64,000 nt of DNA from Fuerstiella sp. (GCA_022447225.1 JAKVAZ010000006.1:496001-560000), one strand, 5' to 3'; positions 47,710 to 57,681 are shown, counted from the stretch's first letter. A program made the numbers and translations. The notes: generated by a model from the sequence alone, not told the origin.

Positions 47710-48659
47710 GATGATGTTGCTTTGCAGATCTGTTTGACAACGTACGACGGCCGACCTTTAACTTCTTCATAGATGCGACCGATGTATTCTCCGACAACTC
47801 CCAGGAAAATCAGCTGAATCCCGGCGAAGAAGGCGATGGAAACAATCAGAGCAGTGAAGCCCGGCGGGGGCTGGGCAGCGGCGGAAAACGCCAGTCTGGC
47901 ATACACCGAGTAGGTCACAAAACACATAGAAAACAGGATCGACAGCATCCCCAGCATGGTCGCCAGTCTCAGTGGCACCAGAGAAAACGAGAAAATTCCG
48001 TCAAAGGCCAGATTAAACAGTCGTCGGACAGAATACTTCGACTTTCCTGTGCTTCGCTGTTCGCGTTCGACCGGGACTCCGACCTGGGAAAATCCAAACC
48101 AGGCACGCAATCCCCGCAGATACCGGCTTCTCTCCGGTGCCTGGTTAATTAAGTCAACCACCCTGCGAGACATCAAAGAAAAATCACCGCTGTCACGAGG
48201 CAGCGCAGGAAACGAAATTCTCTGAATGAGCCAGTAAAAAATGCTGTAGCAGGCTCGAAACATGAGGCCTTCCTTGCGCCGGATGCGTATCGCATACACA
48301 ACCTCGTAACCCTCTGCATATTTTTCAAGCAATTCAGGGATTCGCTCCGGTGGATCCTGCAGGTCACCGTCCATCATCACCACGACATCTCCACTCACAT
48401 GTCTGAGCGCCGCACAGTAGGCTGCCTGCTGACCAAAGTTGCGGGAAAGAGAAATCGCAGTGATACGAGAGTCTTCCATTGCAGCCTCGGCGATTCTGCT
48501 GAAAGTCGCATCAGTGCTGCCGTCGTCCACAAACAAAATCTCATGAGGTCCGCCAGATAACGTGTCCAGCACACTGCGCGTTCGCTGAAGAAGCTCGGCA
48601 ATCACCAATTCCTCATTGTACAGCGGAATCGCAATCGAAATTCTTGGCGTTTCAGGCAT
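47634..48659 (-). CDS. GT2 polyprenyl-phosphate glycosyltransferase with membrane pair
   Basis: A 341-residue enzyme of the GtrB/DPM1 type that attaches a sugar to polyprenyl phosphate. The N-terminal domain shows ISIAIPLYNEELVIAELL, EILFVDDGSTDATFSRI, VVMMDGDLQDPPERIPELL with DGD as the metal site, and SLMSRRVVDLINQ. Two C-terminal membrane helices follow (LATMLGMLSILFSMCFVTYS and ALIVSIAFFAGIQLIFLGVV) with the family-typical GEYIGRIYEEVKGRP between helix and tail. It overlaps the upstream methyltransferase gene by 8 bases and the downstream one by 76. It likely feeds the nearby GT-C-like protein. Confidence 0.94.
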   Translation of the reverse strand: MPETPRISIAIPLYNEELVIAELLQRTRSVLDTLSGGPHEILFVDDGSTDATFSRIAEAAMEDSRITAISLSRNFGQQAAYCAALRHVSGDVVVMMDGDLQDPPERIPELLEKYAEGYEVVYAIRIRRKEGLMFRACYSIFYWLIQRISFPALPRDSGDFSLMSRRVVDLINQAPERSRYLRGLRAWFGFSQVGVPVEREQRSTGKSKYSVRRLFNLAFDGIFSFSLVPLRLATMLGMLSILFSMCFVTYSVYARLAFSAAAQPPPGFTALIVSIAFFAGIQLIFLGVVGEYIGRIYEEVKGRPSYVVKQICKATSSWIDNTQNNTGSSTSDTGGGDVANH

Positions 48660-49317
48660 CTTTTCGGCGTCCCTTGAAGTAGACCAGATTCCAAAGTGTC
48701 ACGCCGAAACAGCCAACCGGAAACGCTTCCAGTGTGTGAGTTTCAAAATGGGACGAAAATATTTCGGTCCACCGTTCAAGTGGACGAGGATAATCGCCAC
48801 GGTCGTTTTGCGCCAGCCAGCGACTGATTGAGGCACGTTTTGGCAGCACCAGGTCAATAATATGGATGTAGCCGTCGTCACTTAACAGAGAACTCATGTT
48901 TGCGAGGATGCTCGCAGTATTGTCATCATCAATATGGTGCAAAAAACTGTTCAGCAGGATGCAGTCATAGGTTGCGCCGGTTGGGGACTTGTAGCGGCGC
49001 ACGTCAGCCACTTCGAATCGACCTTTGTAGCGATCACGCGCCATTTCGATATAGCGATCGTTGAGATCTAACCCCAGGTAATCGGTGTGAGAGAAAAGCG
49101 AGCTGTTTGTTCCCGGTCCACAGCCAACGTCGAGTACACGTCGCATTTGGTCTAAAGCATTGTATTTCTTCAGTAGTCGCAACTTCTTATCGGAAAAAGG
49201 TGACTGCCAAAGCCGATAGACCGCCGGGTGGTCGAGAATGTTTGTGATCTGGAACATTCGAGTGAATTTGTCCAATGATGGTTTGTGATGGGAAAGTCGA
49301 AAGAAACTGTCCCGCAT
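48652..49317 (-). CDS. Class I SAM-dependent methyltransferase, first gene of the glycan operon
   Basis: A 221-residue methyltransferase with motif I VLDVGCGPGTNSSLFSH, then YLGLDLNDRYIEMARDRYKG and YDCILLNSFLHHIDDDNTAS. The C-terminus has a long basic tail. It is the promoter-proximal gene of three overlapping minus-strand genes. Its stop overlaps the GT2 start by 8 bases. The start is uncertain: the ATG at 49317 gives 221 residues, and Met21 at 49257 (MFQITNILDHPAVYRLWQ) better matches related proteins. Neither has a strong ribosome site. The substrate is unknown. Confidence 0.87.
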   Translation of the reverse strand: MRDSFFRLSHHKPSLDKFTRMFQITNILDHPAVYRLWQSPFSDKKLRLLKKYNALDQMRRVLDVGCGPGTNSSLFSHTDYLGLDLNDRYIEMARDRYKGRFEVADVRRYKSPTGATYDCILLNSFLHHIDDDNTASILANMSSLLSDDGYIHIIDLVLPKRASISRWLAQNDRGDYPRPLERWTEIFSSHFETHTLEAFPVGCFGVTLWNLVYFKGRRKDA

Positions 49318-49857
49318 GACTTTGGTTGTTGAATCTCTACCGATCGTCCCGGCCCGGACTGCTCCGGAGACATCGTTCGGGGTAAGTCAAAGCACCTGAG
49401 GTCACGGTCCCCGCTGCATTCCGCCGTAATTCCGTGTGAACAGATCCGGAAGAACGATGCAAAGCAAGCCACGTTAACCTCAACAGACACATCAAACCAC
49501 GATGCACATTTTGCCAGCCCCAGTCAAGCCGGTGATACCCGTCCGGCTGTCACCTCACCGGCAATGTCCCGTGTGATTCGTATTCCGGTCCTGAATCGCA
49601 CGTTCGGTGAAATCCAGTCGCTGAAAGACCGATGCGGCAAACCATCACCGATACCGATACTTCTCATGTTCTCACAAATGTTTGATGAGAACCTGTATCC
49701 GTTCGGGCCGCTGATTGACTTCGTATTGGAAAAGCCCGTCGGTTGTCACGCACATTGAACAACAGGGGGCCACTTTTACGAGTCGTTCTGTTGTCTTCGA
49801 TCAACGGTGTTCCGGCAGTGTTGAGAATCGTGTCCTGAATCGCCCGCTCGGCGTCCA
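49318..49857. other. Gap between two minus-strand transcripts, no firm gene
   Basis: 540 bases. A 64-codon minus-strand frame at 49664-49858 starts with an ATG overlapping the stop of the lyase-like gene (TGATG), which could mean coupling. Its sequence is unlike any protein I know and it lacks its own ribosome site. It is not called as a gene. The glycan-operon promoter should lie near 49320-49450. Confidence 0.35.
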
Positions 49858-52203
49858 TCAGTTGGAATCATTTTTTCGCTGACGCGTTCTGTCATAATAG
49901 TAGAAAAATCGCGGCATGGAGCGACTCATCATTCCCATACTCTTGAAGTTTCGGCCCTCACCATGTCGTTCCAGGTCGGCACAGGACCGAGCGTACACTT
50001 TCAGTGTGTCGTCAATGATCTGACTGTAACGTTCGTCGCTGCGACCCAGATGTCGCGCGTAAACCATTCCCGGAAGTATCATGGGGATGGTGCGTCCGTC
50101 ATTGTAGGAATCCCAGAAACGATCCCACTGTTTGTAGCGGATATTCCTGACCTCCGGGTTCCACATCTCATCGGAAAGCCAGTAGCTGTTTCTGATGAGT
50201 GCCCGTCGGACATCCGGGTCATCTGTCTTTTCGTGGTAGCGCATCAACGCTTCCGTCAGCACACCGACCATGAATGGCGCCCCGCCTGTCGGAAAATCAC
50301 TGTGTGCCAGTGATCGCGGCCAGTGTCCCCGCTGCTCATCCTGTGACACAACCAAACCCGCGACAAGTGCCTGAATTGATTCGGTGTACTGCGGATCACC
50401 GGTAATATCTTCCAGGAACATCAGCGACATCAGTGTCCAGCCGAGATGTCGCTCAGTGGTAGGAATCACATGAGGTTTTGCAGACAGCTGCGGACTAATC
50501 TCCCGGACAAACTCAAGCAGCGGCACCCCCATCTCGCGTGCCACTTCCAGGCTGCGTCGATCACCGGTCAGCAGATACTCCAGCAACATACCTTCGACCC
50601 ACTGGTGATCTGTCCCGTAGATGCTGCCCTCAACATGATAATCCGTATGACGAATCGATTTGCCCGACATGTCACCGAAGTGCAAAGTATCAACATCCCG
50701 AAAATGCTTTGCAAACGCCACTCCTTCCTCAAAGAACCGCACATCTCCCGTGCGAAGAAAATGGAAAAGCATCGCATAAGAAATCCCGAACTCGTTGTTG
50801 CGGCGGAATGCGCTGTCCGCGGAACCTCGCCCGTCACCATAGTCCCAAAACCCGAATTCATTGATCCGGAATTTTCGTTTCTGCAGATGACTCATGTGCG
50901 CGGTTACGTACCCGTGATAAGTTCCCTGCGGCAATGGGTAATCACCCAAAATATATCTGCCGAGAACTCCGGAATCACGATAATACTCAGGCCCGGCAAA
51001 ACCGTGCAGATCGGTCTGTCCCAGTTCAGCAGCCGACCAGTCGGCAGATGCTGAGCCGGCGACCCGGATGGTAAACTCACCACAGGCCGCGCGACCAACC
51101 CGATACAGCGGCGGACCGTCCTCTGCTTCAGGTGGATAAAACCACAGTTGAGCGGCATCCGCCTTCACTGTCAGCTCAGACGGATATCGCTGCCAGAAAT
51201 CGTGGATCGCCAGTCCCAGACATTTCGAGTCACCGCTCAGTCGCAGACCACCATGGTACCGTGCCTGGACCGTTCGACCGTCCGGTCCGCTACCGTCAAA
51301 GACAGCCGTTTCGGGGCCGGTCTGCCGAACCCGCACACACCGTTCCGCCTGTGCGGCGTTGCCGGCTGAGTTCGACAGTGCCGGTTCCATTTCACCCAGC
51401 TGGACATCACGAAAGCCTGTGGCCAGACCAAGCTGAACTCCAAATCCATGAAACCCACCGACCTGATGGTTGATGGTAGTATAGCTGGTTGCAACCTGTC
51501 CGTTAGAGAACACAGAAACCCGCGAAACAAAACTGGACGATCTGTCCTCATCTGCGGTAATTGTTCCCCGACTAAGAACCACCGTACGTACGGGGCCCTG
51601 CTCTTCGATTTGAACATCCTCCAGCCGAACTGCAGCCGGGTCCACAGGTTCTCCCAGCAACAGCAACTGCGATCCACTGTCAACAAATTCGAGGTCTTGC
51701 TCCCTTTTCCGAAGCAAAACAGATTCAGGCAGGCCGAGCCGGTTTGTCGTGACGGAAAAACCGGGATAATCGACCCGGAACCCGTCATCCAGCCGCTGAA
51801 TTTCCGGAAGCTCCGTCTGCGTAGGTGAGTCGGACCTGACCAGTTGAAATTCAAAACTGCCTCCTGCGGTCAATTCCGGAACAACAACGGTCATCAGGCC
51901 CCACTTCACTGATCCGTCGTCCCATCGGGTCAGTACATCGAACTGACATTCGACAGCGTCTCCGGAACTGCTCTGCGCCACAACAGCCGCTACGTGCCCG
52001 AGGCTCCCTCTGGGAAACGGCAACCCCGAACAGACAGCCACGTTCGATCGATTCAAGTCATGAGTTTCACGAATGGTCAGCGTTGCCAGTGACTCCTCAT
52101 GTTCAGCAGCCGTCAAATCAGTCAGAGGACCAGGTATCAGCCCGGCCGCCACACAGATACCCACTGCAATCGCGACCACGGGCTGACGAATTCGGCATTT
52201 CAC
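49858..52203 (-). CDS. Exo-rhamnogalacturonan-lyase-like (PcRGLX/YetA) secreted protein
   Basis: A 781-residue exported protein that probably acts on a pectin-like or related polysaccharide. The signal peptide is VAIAVGICVAAGLIPGPL. An N-terminal beta-domain follows with GLPFPRGSLG and LTRWDDGSVKWGLMTVVVP, the signature of the PcRGLX/YetA first domain. The second half is helical, with YGTDHQWVEGMLLEYLLTGD and LGWTLMSLMFLEDITGDPQY, as in the alpha/alpha barrel of that family. I chose the GTG at 52203, which has GAGG 6 bases upstream and starts the signal peptide cleanly; a GTG at 52239 would add 12 residues. No transporter is adjacent. True substrate specificity is not shown. Confidence 0.82.
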   Translation of the reverse strand: MKCRIRQPVVAIAVGICVAAGLIPGPLTDLTAAEHEESLATLTIRETHDLNRSNVAVCSGLPFPRGSLGHVAAVVAQSSSGDAVECQFDVLTRWDDGSVKWGLMTVVVPELTAGGSFEFQLVRSDSPTQTELPEIQRLDDGFRVDYPGFSVTTNRLGLPESVLLRKREQDLEFVDSGSQLLLLGEPVDPAAVRLEDVQIEEQGPVRTVVLSRGTITADEDRSSSFVSRVSVFSNGQVATSYTTINHQVGGFHGFGVQLGLATGFRDVQLGEMEPALSNSAGNAAQAERCVRVRQTGPETAVFDGSGPDGRTVQARYHGGLRLSGDSKCLGLAIHDFWQRYPSELTVKADAAQLWFYPPEAEDGPPLYRVGRAACGEFTIRVAGSASADWSAAELGQTDLHGFAGPEYYRDSGVLGRYILGDYPLPQGTYHGYVTAHMSHLQKRKFRINEFGFWDYGDGRGSADSAFRRNNEFGISYAMLFHFLRTGDVRFFEEGVAFAKHFRDVDTLHFGDMSGKSIRHTDYHVEGSIYGTDHQWVEGMLLEYLLTGDRRSLEVAREMGVPLLEFVREISPQLSAKPHVIPTTERHLGWTLMSLMFLEDITGDPQYTESIQALVAGLVVSQDEQRGHWPRSLAHSDFPTGGAPFMVGVLTEALMRYHEKTDDPDVRRALIRNSYWLSDEMWNPEVRNIRYKQWDRFWDSYNDGRTIPMILPGMVYARHLGRSDERYSQIIDDTLKVYARSCADLERHGEGRNFKSMGMMSRSMPRFFYYYDRTRQRKNDSN

Positions 52204-52348
52204 GGCGACCTCATTGATGAATCCAAAGCACGTCGTCACCCTGGTCTCTCACACATTGCAGGTGGATTGTCCATACGCCAGATCGCGGAGTACCTGACGC
52301 AAGACGGCCCGAACGACTCACAGGCAGAACCGACAGACACACAGCGCG

Positions 52349-53440
52349 TTACCGGCGATAACGACGGAGATGATGTTTCTGATAGTGATCCAGCATGGCA
52401 TCGCCGAAGTCATTGTCGAAGTCACGATAAACACAATGAACGTGATTAGCATCATCCTGTGTATTGTCATACTCAATCAGGAACGTCGGGCCCTGAATGA
52501 GATAGTGGTGTGGCTGTCCGGGTTCCAGACTCCCGCCCCAGACGAAGTGGATATTTTCCACTCCGGCCCGGTCAATACGGGCCAGATCCTGATCCACCAG
52601 AGACCTGCGGATACGACCAATGTGTTCTCGCACGAGTTTCATGAGTATTTGACGCTGCGACTTCGTCATGTCCGACGCAGCAACACCGTGCGGATCTGCT
52701 CGGCGAATTCTGCGCAGATTGCCTGTTGTCAGTCCCCCCACTGTCTCGGTCAGAAAGTCGGGAATGTCTGCAAAACCGTTTGTGCGCTGTTTCGCATCGA
52801 ACGATTTCGCCAAAGCACGCCCCAGTTCCGTTTCGTTTTTCAGTACCTGAAGCCCCTGACGCGGGCCATCCGGGACAATTGCAGGAATCACACCAAAGAA
52901 CGAGGGGGTGACTGAGATCCAGCGTCCCTCAACAACCGTAACGTTCAGCGACAGATGAAATCCTTCCACACGGAATCCCCACGTTCCATGTGCGGATGGA
53001 GAACCAAAAATCGTGAAATAATACTGATTCGAATCCCGGTACTGATTGGGCATGTCGTCGTTATCACGCAGATAGTCTCCCAGACTCATAATGGTGAACG
53101 CCTTTTGGCTGCCGACATGACTGAGTGTGGCATTCATCAATGCATAGGCGAGTTGCCGCTGGCCGTCTTTGAGGTCCTTCAACGATAAACCGCGACGAGA
53201 AATCGGAAAGAAATGGAAGTTTCCGCGTTCGGCATCCTGAAACAGGTACTTCGCTTTCATGCCCGGATCAAGTGCATCCATAAACCGTTGCGCAGCCACT
53301 GCGAGTTCCCGAGCCGTCTCCGGAGAGTCAATCGCACCCGACGGCGGTTCGGTCGATTCCTCTGCATGAGCTATCAAAAGCAGTCCGGCAGCACCAATGA
53401 TCAGGATCTGCGGGAAAAAATCAGTTAACTTCAACTTCAT
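52349..53440 (-). CDS. Secreted DUF3500 protein
   Basis: A 363-residue exported protein. The signal is LTDFFPQILIIGAAGLLLIA. The mature part starts with a helical region (ARELAVAAQRFMDALDP) and continues with NFHFFPISRRGLSLKDLKDG and QRQLAYALMNATLSHVGSQK. Later HGTWGFRVEGFHLSLNVTVV and HFVWGGSLEPGQPHHYLIQG appear, then VEYDNTQDDANHVHCVYRD in modified form. These match the DUF3500 family, whose activity is unknown. A His/Asp-rich C-terminus might bind metal. The ATG at 53440 has AGAGGT about 7 bases upstream. The gene precedes the lyase-like gene on the same strand with 145 bases between. Confidence 0.88.
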   Translation of the reverse strand: MKLKLTDFFPQILIIGAAGLLLIAHAEESTEPPSGAIDSPETARELAVAAQRFMDALDPGMKAKYLFQDAERGNFHFFPISRRGLSLKDLKDGQRQLAYALMNATLSHVGSQKAFTIMSLGDYLRDNDDMPNQYRDSNQYYFTIFGSPSAHGTWGFRVEGFHLSLNVTVVEGRWISVTPSFFGVIPAIVPDGPRQGLQVLKNETELGRALAKSFDAKQRTNGFADIPDFLTETVGGLTTGNLRRIRRADPHGVAASDMTKSQRQILMKLVREHIGRIRRSLVDQDLARIDRAGVENIHFVWGGSLEPGQPHHYLIQGPTFLIEYDNTQDDANHVHCVYRDFDNDFGDAMLDHYQKHHLRRYRR

Positions 53441-53783
53441 GGTGACCTCTTTTAAAGCCTGTTGTATTGACTGGAAACAACACCGCCCGCAAACAACTCG
53501 GTCAATGATCAACGTCCCGGAGACAACCCCGAAAGGATCACGACAATTGTCCGACGGCTAAATTGAGTTGGATTGAATGCCCCTGAACTCGGTCCGGGAT
53601 CATTGTGTTTGCGATGCCCCGGTGCACTCATAGTAAACAAGACGCCTGCAGAGAAGAAAGCAACTCAGGTCTCTCAGATCGCCAAATGGATTCCGTTACC
53701 CTTTCGAGGGTTTTGAGCGGTGCACATCGGACCATCAGCAACCGATCCGATCTCCTCCGGCCGACGTCGGATAAACCACTACG

Positions 53784-54189
53784 TCACTGAACCAGGTCAC
53801 TGAATGCTCGCGGTTCAAATCCTGCTGACTGTGGTACGTCTTTTGTGATCACCGACCACGTGGCCCCGGATTCCCGAAAGGCCGTAAAGTCGAGCGACTG
53901 ATAGCTCACCGCACAATGCGGGGTTGCAACCGGCTGACCGCCCTGATTCCAGGACTGCATAACGGCATCCACCGCACCGGTGGTCAACAGTGTGCGTTCC
54001 GCCGGATACGATTCGTTGCCCGTGGTGAATGTGTACTGGATCGCCTGCGACAGTGCCTTGAACAGACAGCGGTTGCCCCACGGCCCGTTGAACAATGCGG
54101 TTGCCCGGGGTTTTGTTTCACCGCGCAGCCGGCACGGCAGCAGTAGCAGCTGTCATCAGAAATTCCCGACGGCGAGATTTTCCCGTCAT
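53784..54189 (-). pseudogene. Gutted Tat-exported Gfo/Idh/MocA oxidoreductase
   Basis: Only the two ends of a 350-450-residue gene remain. From an ATG at 54189 the frame reads MTGKSRRREFLMTAATAAVP and meets TGA at once after the Tat signal. Immediately after, in another frame, FNGPWGNRCLFKALSQAIQY begins. SYPAERTLLTTGAVDAVMQS, VATPHCAVSYQSLDF and GATWSVITKDV then follow to the stop at 53784. This is the C-terminal part of Gfo/Idh/MocA proteins, whose typical ending is YPxERTLLTTG, ETPxLxxxY and GxSWxV. The Rossmann domain and active-site half have been deleted and the frame shifted. Confidence 0.7.
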
Positions 54190-54576
54190 AGCAGCATCCC
54201 CTGACTGGTGACGATTTCACGACAGACGACCATGGCGTTCCCAAGATGTCATTTTCCGAATGTCGCAGCAAAAACGTTTCCGTGTCATCACGGAAACCGG
54301 GGTTGTCTCTCATATCGTCGGACAACTGACGCAATCCTGTGGTGTGGCTCAGTTGAACCGCTCCTGCAGAGGCGCACAGGAATCGGGACAGATCTTAGCA
54401 GTGCCCGGCATGAGCGTGCACTCTGCGATTTGGATTCTGGTACAGTGGATGCCGATGAATGAGGAACAATGGAGACCGTCTGCGGGATTCCGGTTGACCG
54501 GATCCGTGGCTCAGGCTCGCACAGCGGCGCGCGTGCAGACTGATGATTTCCAGTTCGCGTCTAAGCACGATTTCCG
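54190..54576. other. Divergent gap between pseudogene and FMN enzyme gene
   Basis: 387 bases. Open frames here are short and unsupported. It should carry the promoter of the 54577 gene and the old promoter of the pseudogene. Confidence 0.35.
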
Positions 54577-55740
54577 GTGAAATACGAATACGACTCCAAC
54601 TATCCAACCGTTGACTCTTTGCGGGTTCAAGCCCAAAGGCGGGTGCCTCGATTTGCCTTTGAATACCTGGACGGCGGTTGCAATGAAGACGTTAACGTGC
54701 ACAGAAACACGACCGATCTTCGTGAAGTACAGCTGGAACCGTACTATTTACGTGATCATTCCGGAATCGACCTGAAAACCGAACTTTTCGGCCACGTCTA
54801 TGATGCACCGTTTGGGATTGCCCCCATGGGGCTGCAGGGACTCATCTGGCCGCAGGCTGCCGAGATTCTGGCTAAAGCAGCAGCAATGCACAATGTCCCG
54901 TTCATACTGAGTACGGCGGGGACCAGCAGTATCGAGACGGTTGCCGAAATCACAAACGGTCACGCCTGGTTTCAGCTCTATCATCCAACAGAAAACAGTC
55001 TGCGAGACAAAATTATTGTCAGATGCGACAAAGCAGGTTGTCCGGTACTGGTTGTGGTGTGCGACGTCCCCACAGTCGGGTTTCGACCTCGAGATATTCG
55101 AAACGGACTGGCCATGCCGCCCAAAATGACTGTGCGCAATATGCTGCAGATTGCGACGAAACCCGGCTGGGCCGTGCGAACCCTGCTTCACGGACGTCCC
55201 AATTTCGAAGTCCTGAAACCATACATGCCGGAAAACCTGAACCTGGCAAACCTTGGACGTTTTATGAAACATTCGTTCGTTGGCAGAGTCAACGCAGACA
55301 AAATTGGACCAATCCGGGATCTGTGGAAGGGCAAGCTTGTCCTGAAAGGCGTCGCCAGCGAAGAGGACACCGAGTCAGCAATCAATCTTGGAGTGGACGG
55401 AATTATTGTTTCGAACCATGGTGGCCGGCAGCTTGATCCGGCTGAATCGTCCATCAATTCCCTCAAAAGACTCGCCAAACAGTATGGTGACCGGGTGGTT
55501 GTCATGATGGACAGCGGCATCAGGTCGGGACCGGACATCGCCAGAACGCTGGCATGCGGAGCTCGGTTTACGTTCCTCGGACGGCCGTTTATGTACGGTG
55601 TCGGTGCCCTGGGAAATTCAGGCGGGGATCACACCATTACCATCCTCAAGGCGCAACTGGAGCAGTTGATGGAACAGATCTGCTGCCCTAGCACAGAAAA
55701 TTTCCCCGATCATTTAATTCCCAGCCGCCCTGCTGACTGA
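54577..55740 (+). CDS. FMN-dependent 2-hydroxy-acid dehydrogenase/oxidase (first copy)
   Basis: Oxidises an L-2-hydroxy acid such as lactate or glycolate to the keto acid. The 387-residue TIM-barrel enzyme shows FAFEYLDGGCNEDVNVHRN at the N-terminus, APFGIAPMGLQGLIWPQAAE around the FMN and AWFQLYHPTENSL with the active-site Tyr. VSNHGGRQLD holds the catalytic His and substrate Arg, and MMDSGIRSGPDIARTLACGA and FLGRPFMYG bind the FMN phosphate. All key residues are in place. It starts at a GTG at 54577. A second family member lies at 60735-61931 on the other strand. An aldo/keto reductase gene converges from the right. Confidence 0.93.
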   Translation: MKYEYDSNYPTVDSLRVQAQRRVPRFAFEYLDGGCNEDVNVHRNTTDLREVQLEPYYLRDHSGIDLKTELFGHVYDAPFGIAPMGLQGLIWPQAAEILAKAAAMHNVPFILSTAGTSSIETVAEITNGHAWFQLYHPTENSLRDKIIVRCDKAGCPVLVVVCDVPTVGFRPRDIRNGLAMPPKMTVRNMLQIATKPGWAVRTLLHGRPNFEVLKPYMPENLNLANLGRFMKHSFVGRVNADKIGPIRDLWKGKLVLKGVASEEDTESAINLGVDGIIVSNHGGRQLDPAESSINSLKRLAKQYGDRVVVMMDSGIRSGPDIARTLACGARFTFLGRPFMYGVGALGNSGGDHTITILKAQLEQLMEQICCPSTENFPDHLIPSRPAD

Positions 55741-55822
55741 TGTCAGGCTGCGGCCGGAATTTCAGATCGGGGCATCGTCAGTCGTCCGGACAGAATGGCG
55801 ATGATTGTCGCCGTAATTGCAG

Positions 55823-56926
55823 CTAGCCCCGAGCCCGGACGAGTTCCTGCTCTGTATATGCCTGGCTGGCCGCATTGAGCTCTGCCAGCAGCTCGTCAGG
55901 GATCTCAAGATGAGTCCCGCCAATGTTGTCCACGACATGTTCGGGACTTTCTGCTCCCCCCAAAACGGTGGTCACCGCCGGATGCGAAAGACTCCATGCA
56001 ATCAACAGCCTCGGTCGTGTCGTCCCAAGCTGGCCGGCAATCTTATCAAGGACTCCAATCAAAAATCCGTACCGGGCATTCTCACTGCGACCAGGAGAGA
56101 GCCGTCCACAGTCCTGGGGACTGAACGCAAGGATTCCAAGGTCCGCACGTTCAATGACCTGCAGCAGATCACTGTTCATACGTGATCCGGCGGCGATATG
56201 GAAATAATCTTCCGTTCCGGCGATGCCATGACTCGTTTCATCGGAGGGCAGTTGCACGTATTTTTCGACGTTTTCCGGAGTAAAATTCGACACTCCCCAG
56301 TAACGGATCTTTCCCGATTTCACCAGCCGCTCCATGGTATCGGAGATTGATTCCGGTGATGTGTGTTCGTCATCGCCATGCAGCAGAAACAGATCAATGT
56401 AATCGGTTCCCAGTCGGCTGAGACTTCCCTCACACTTGCTGGTCAGCATTTCAGGGGTGAAATGCACCTTCTCACCCACACTGAATTTATTGGTATCAGG
56501 ATCCTTGATCAGTTGATAGTGGGGAGTGGCCTTCGTGCAGATCACAACCTCGTCGCGACGTCCTTCAATCACACGACCCAACACTGTTTCCGAACCTCCC
56601 CAGCCGTATGCCTCCGCCGAGTCAAAGAAATTAATGCCGACATCCAGACACTTGTAAAGCACGTTTCGAGCTGCCGTGTTGTCATCGCGAGGCAGTTGGC
56701 GAAAGGCGGTTCCCTGGCAGTACCGTGTCACGTGCAGATCCGTCTTTCCGAATCGCACACGCTCTAGGGAGGAAGCAGCCGAAGCAGCCGAAGCAGCCGA
56801 AGCATGTCCCGCCAGCACACCAGCGGCAAGAGACGACACTGCGGTGTTGAATGCACGGCGACTGAGACTGCGGTCTGCAGCCTCCAAGCCCGACCGACTG
56901 GAACTGAAATTCGTTGGTGGTGTCAT
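55823..56926 (-). CDS. Tat-exported aldo/keto reductase
   Basis: A 367-residue NADPH-type aldo/keto reductase with a twin-arginine signal (SLSRRAFNTAVSSLAAGVLA). The catalytic tetrad is visible: Asp and Tyr in INFFDSAEAYGWGGSE, Lys in VVICTKATPHY, and His in IDLFLLHGDDEH. The C-terminal cofactor loop includes TTVLGGAESPEHV. Export of a nicotinamide enzyme is unusual in general but common for planctomycete sugar enzymes. The ATG at 56926 follows AGGTGAGAG. After the signal, the mature start has an ASAASAASAAS stretch encoded by a 9-bp repeat. The sugar or aldehyde substrate is unknown. Confidence 0.92.
   Translation of the reverse strand: MTPPTNFSSSRSGLEAADRSLSRRAFNTAVSSLAAGVLAGHASAASAASAASSLERVRFGKTDLHVTRYCQGTAFRQLPRDDNTAARNVLYKCLDVGINFFDSAEAYGWGGSETVLGRVIEGRRDEVVICTKATPHYQLIKDPDTNKFSVGEKVHFTPEMLTSKCEGSLSRLGTDYIDLFLLHGDDEHTSPESISDTMERLVKSGKIRYWGVSNFTPENVEKYVQLPSDETSHGIAGTEDYFHIAAGSRMNSDLLQVIERADLGILAFSPQDCGRLSPGRSENARYGFLIGVLDKIAGQLGTTRPRLLIAWSLSHPAVTTVLGGAESPEHVVDNIGGTHLEIPDELLAELNAASQAYTEQELVRARG
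56772..56803 (-). repeat. 9-bp coding tandem repeat
   Basis: Three perfect copies of gaagcagcc (plus strand, 56772-56798) and a partial fourth lie in the aldo/keto reductase gene. They encode an Ala-Ala-Ser repeat at the signal-peptide cleavage region. Confidence 0.9.
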
Positions 56927-57681
56927 AACTCTCACCTGCAGTCAGCGTCCGCGTTAAAGCACCGTTCTTTAAATGAATACATACAGTTTGAAATACTTCA
57001 TCACCAGGTCAGTGATTGTATCTCAGACTCGACACATGTCTATGAGCTGCCTGAAATGCAGTTACGAAACACGTGACCGGATAAACATCCACATTCTCAA
57101 AACAGTTGTTGTGGAATTTCTGTTTCTATTTATGCCTGTGTTTCGTGTGGCAACGGTTACCGCGTCATCTGACTGTCAGGTCACTTCGAATACAACCGAT
57201 CGCCCTGTCGGCAACTGCCGTGAAGCAGTCGGACCCTGTTCCGCATATGGGTAGTCGTCTCGCGCATCGTGATGAATATTGGGGCCCACAATGTTCTCGC
57301 GCTACCGGTATGAGAATAGACGTGAGGTACACGTCAGTGGTAGACTATTCTTCCACATCAGTCAGCATGAATTGCAACCTCGAATCAGTTTCAGGCCGTT
57401 GACATCATAAACAGAAACAACGGTTCCACGGAGCTGTGGAACACGTTCGACGGAAAACTTCATCTGCACGCTACGGAATAACACCAAAGACAATGACAGC
57501 AGGTCAGCCAGGTATTTTTCACCTTCAGGCCGGTGTCCTCTCAATGACTGAAGACGATTCCACAGCGGCGCTGACATAAATGCCTCAGCTGAGCAACAGG
57601 AGAACCGACATTCGATCGAAACAGTCGTATCGTCATCAGCACCTCGGCACCTGTGGGATAAACGAAGTTAGGGAATCACAA
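56927..57681. other. 755-base divergent gap, no firm gene
   Basis: Several short frames exist, including 57362-57577 (-) encoding 71 residues starting MSAPLWNRLQSLRGHRPEGE, which I could not identify. None has a clear ribosome site. The promoters of both flanking genes should be here. Confidence 0.35.

Noticed and set aside
49664-49858. 64-codon frame starting at the lyase-like stop (TGATG)
   Set aside because: The overlap hints at coupling, but the sequence is random-looking and unlike any family, so it is kept only as a note.
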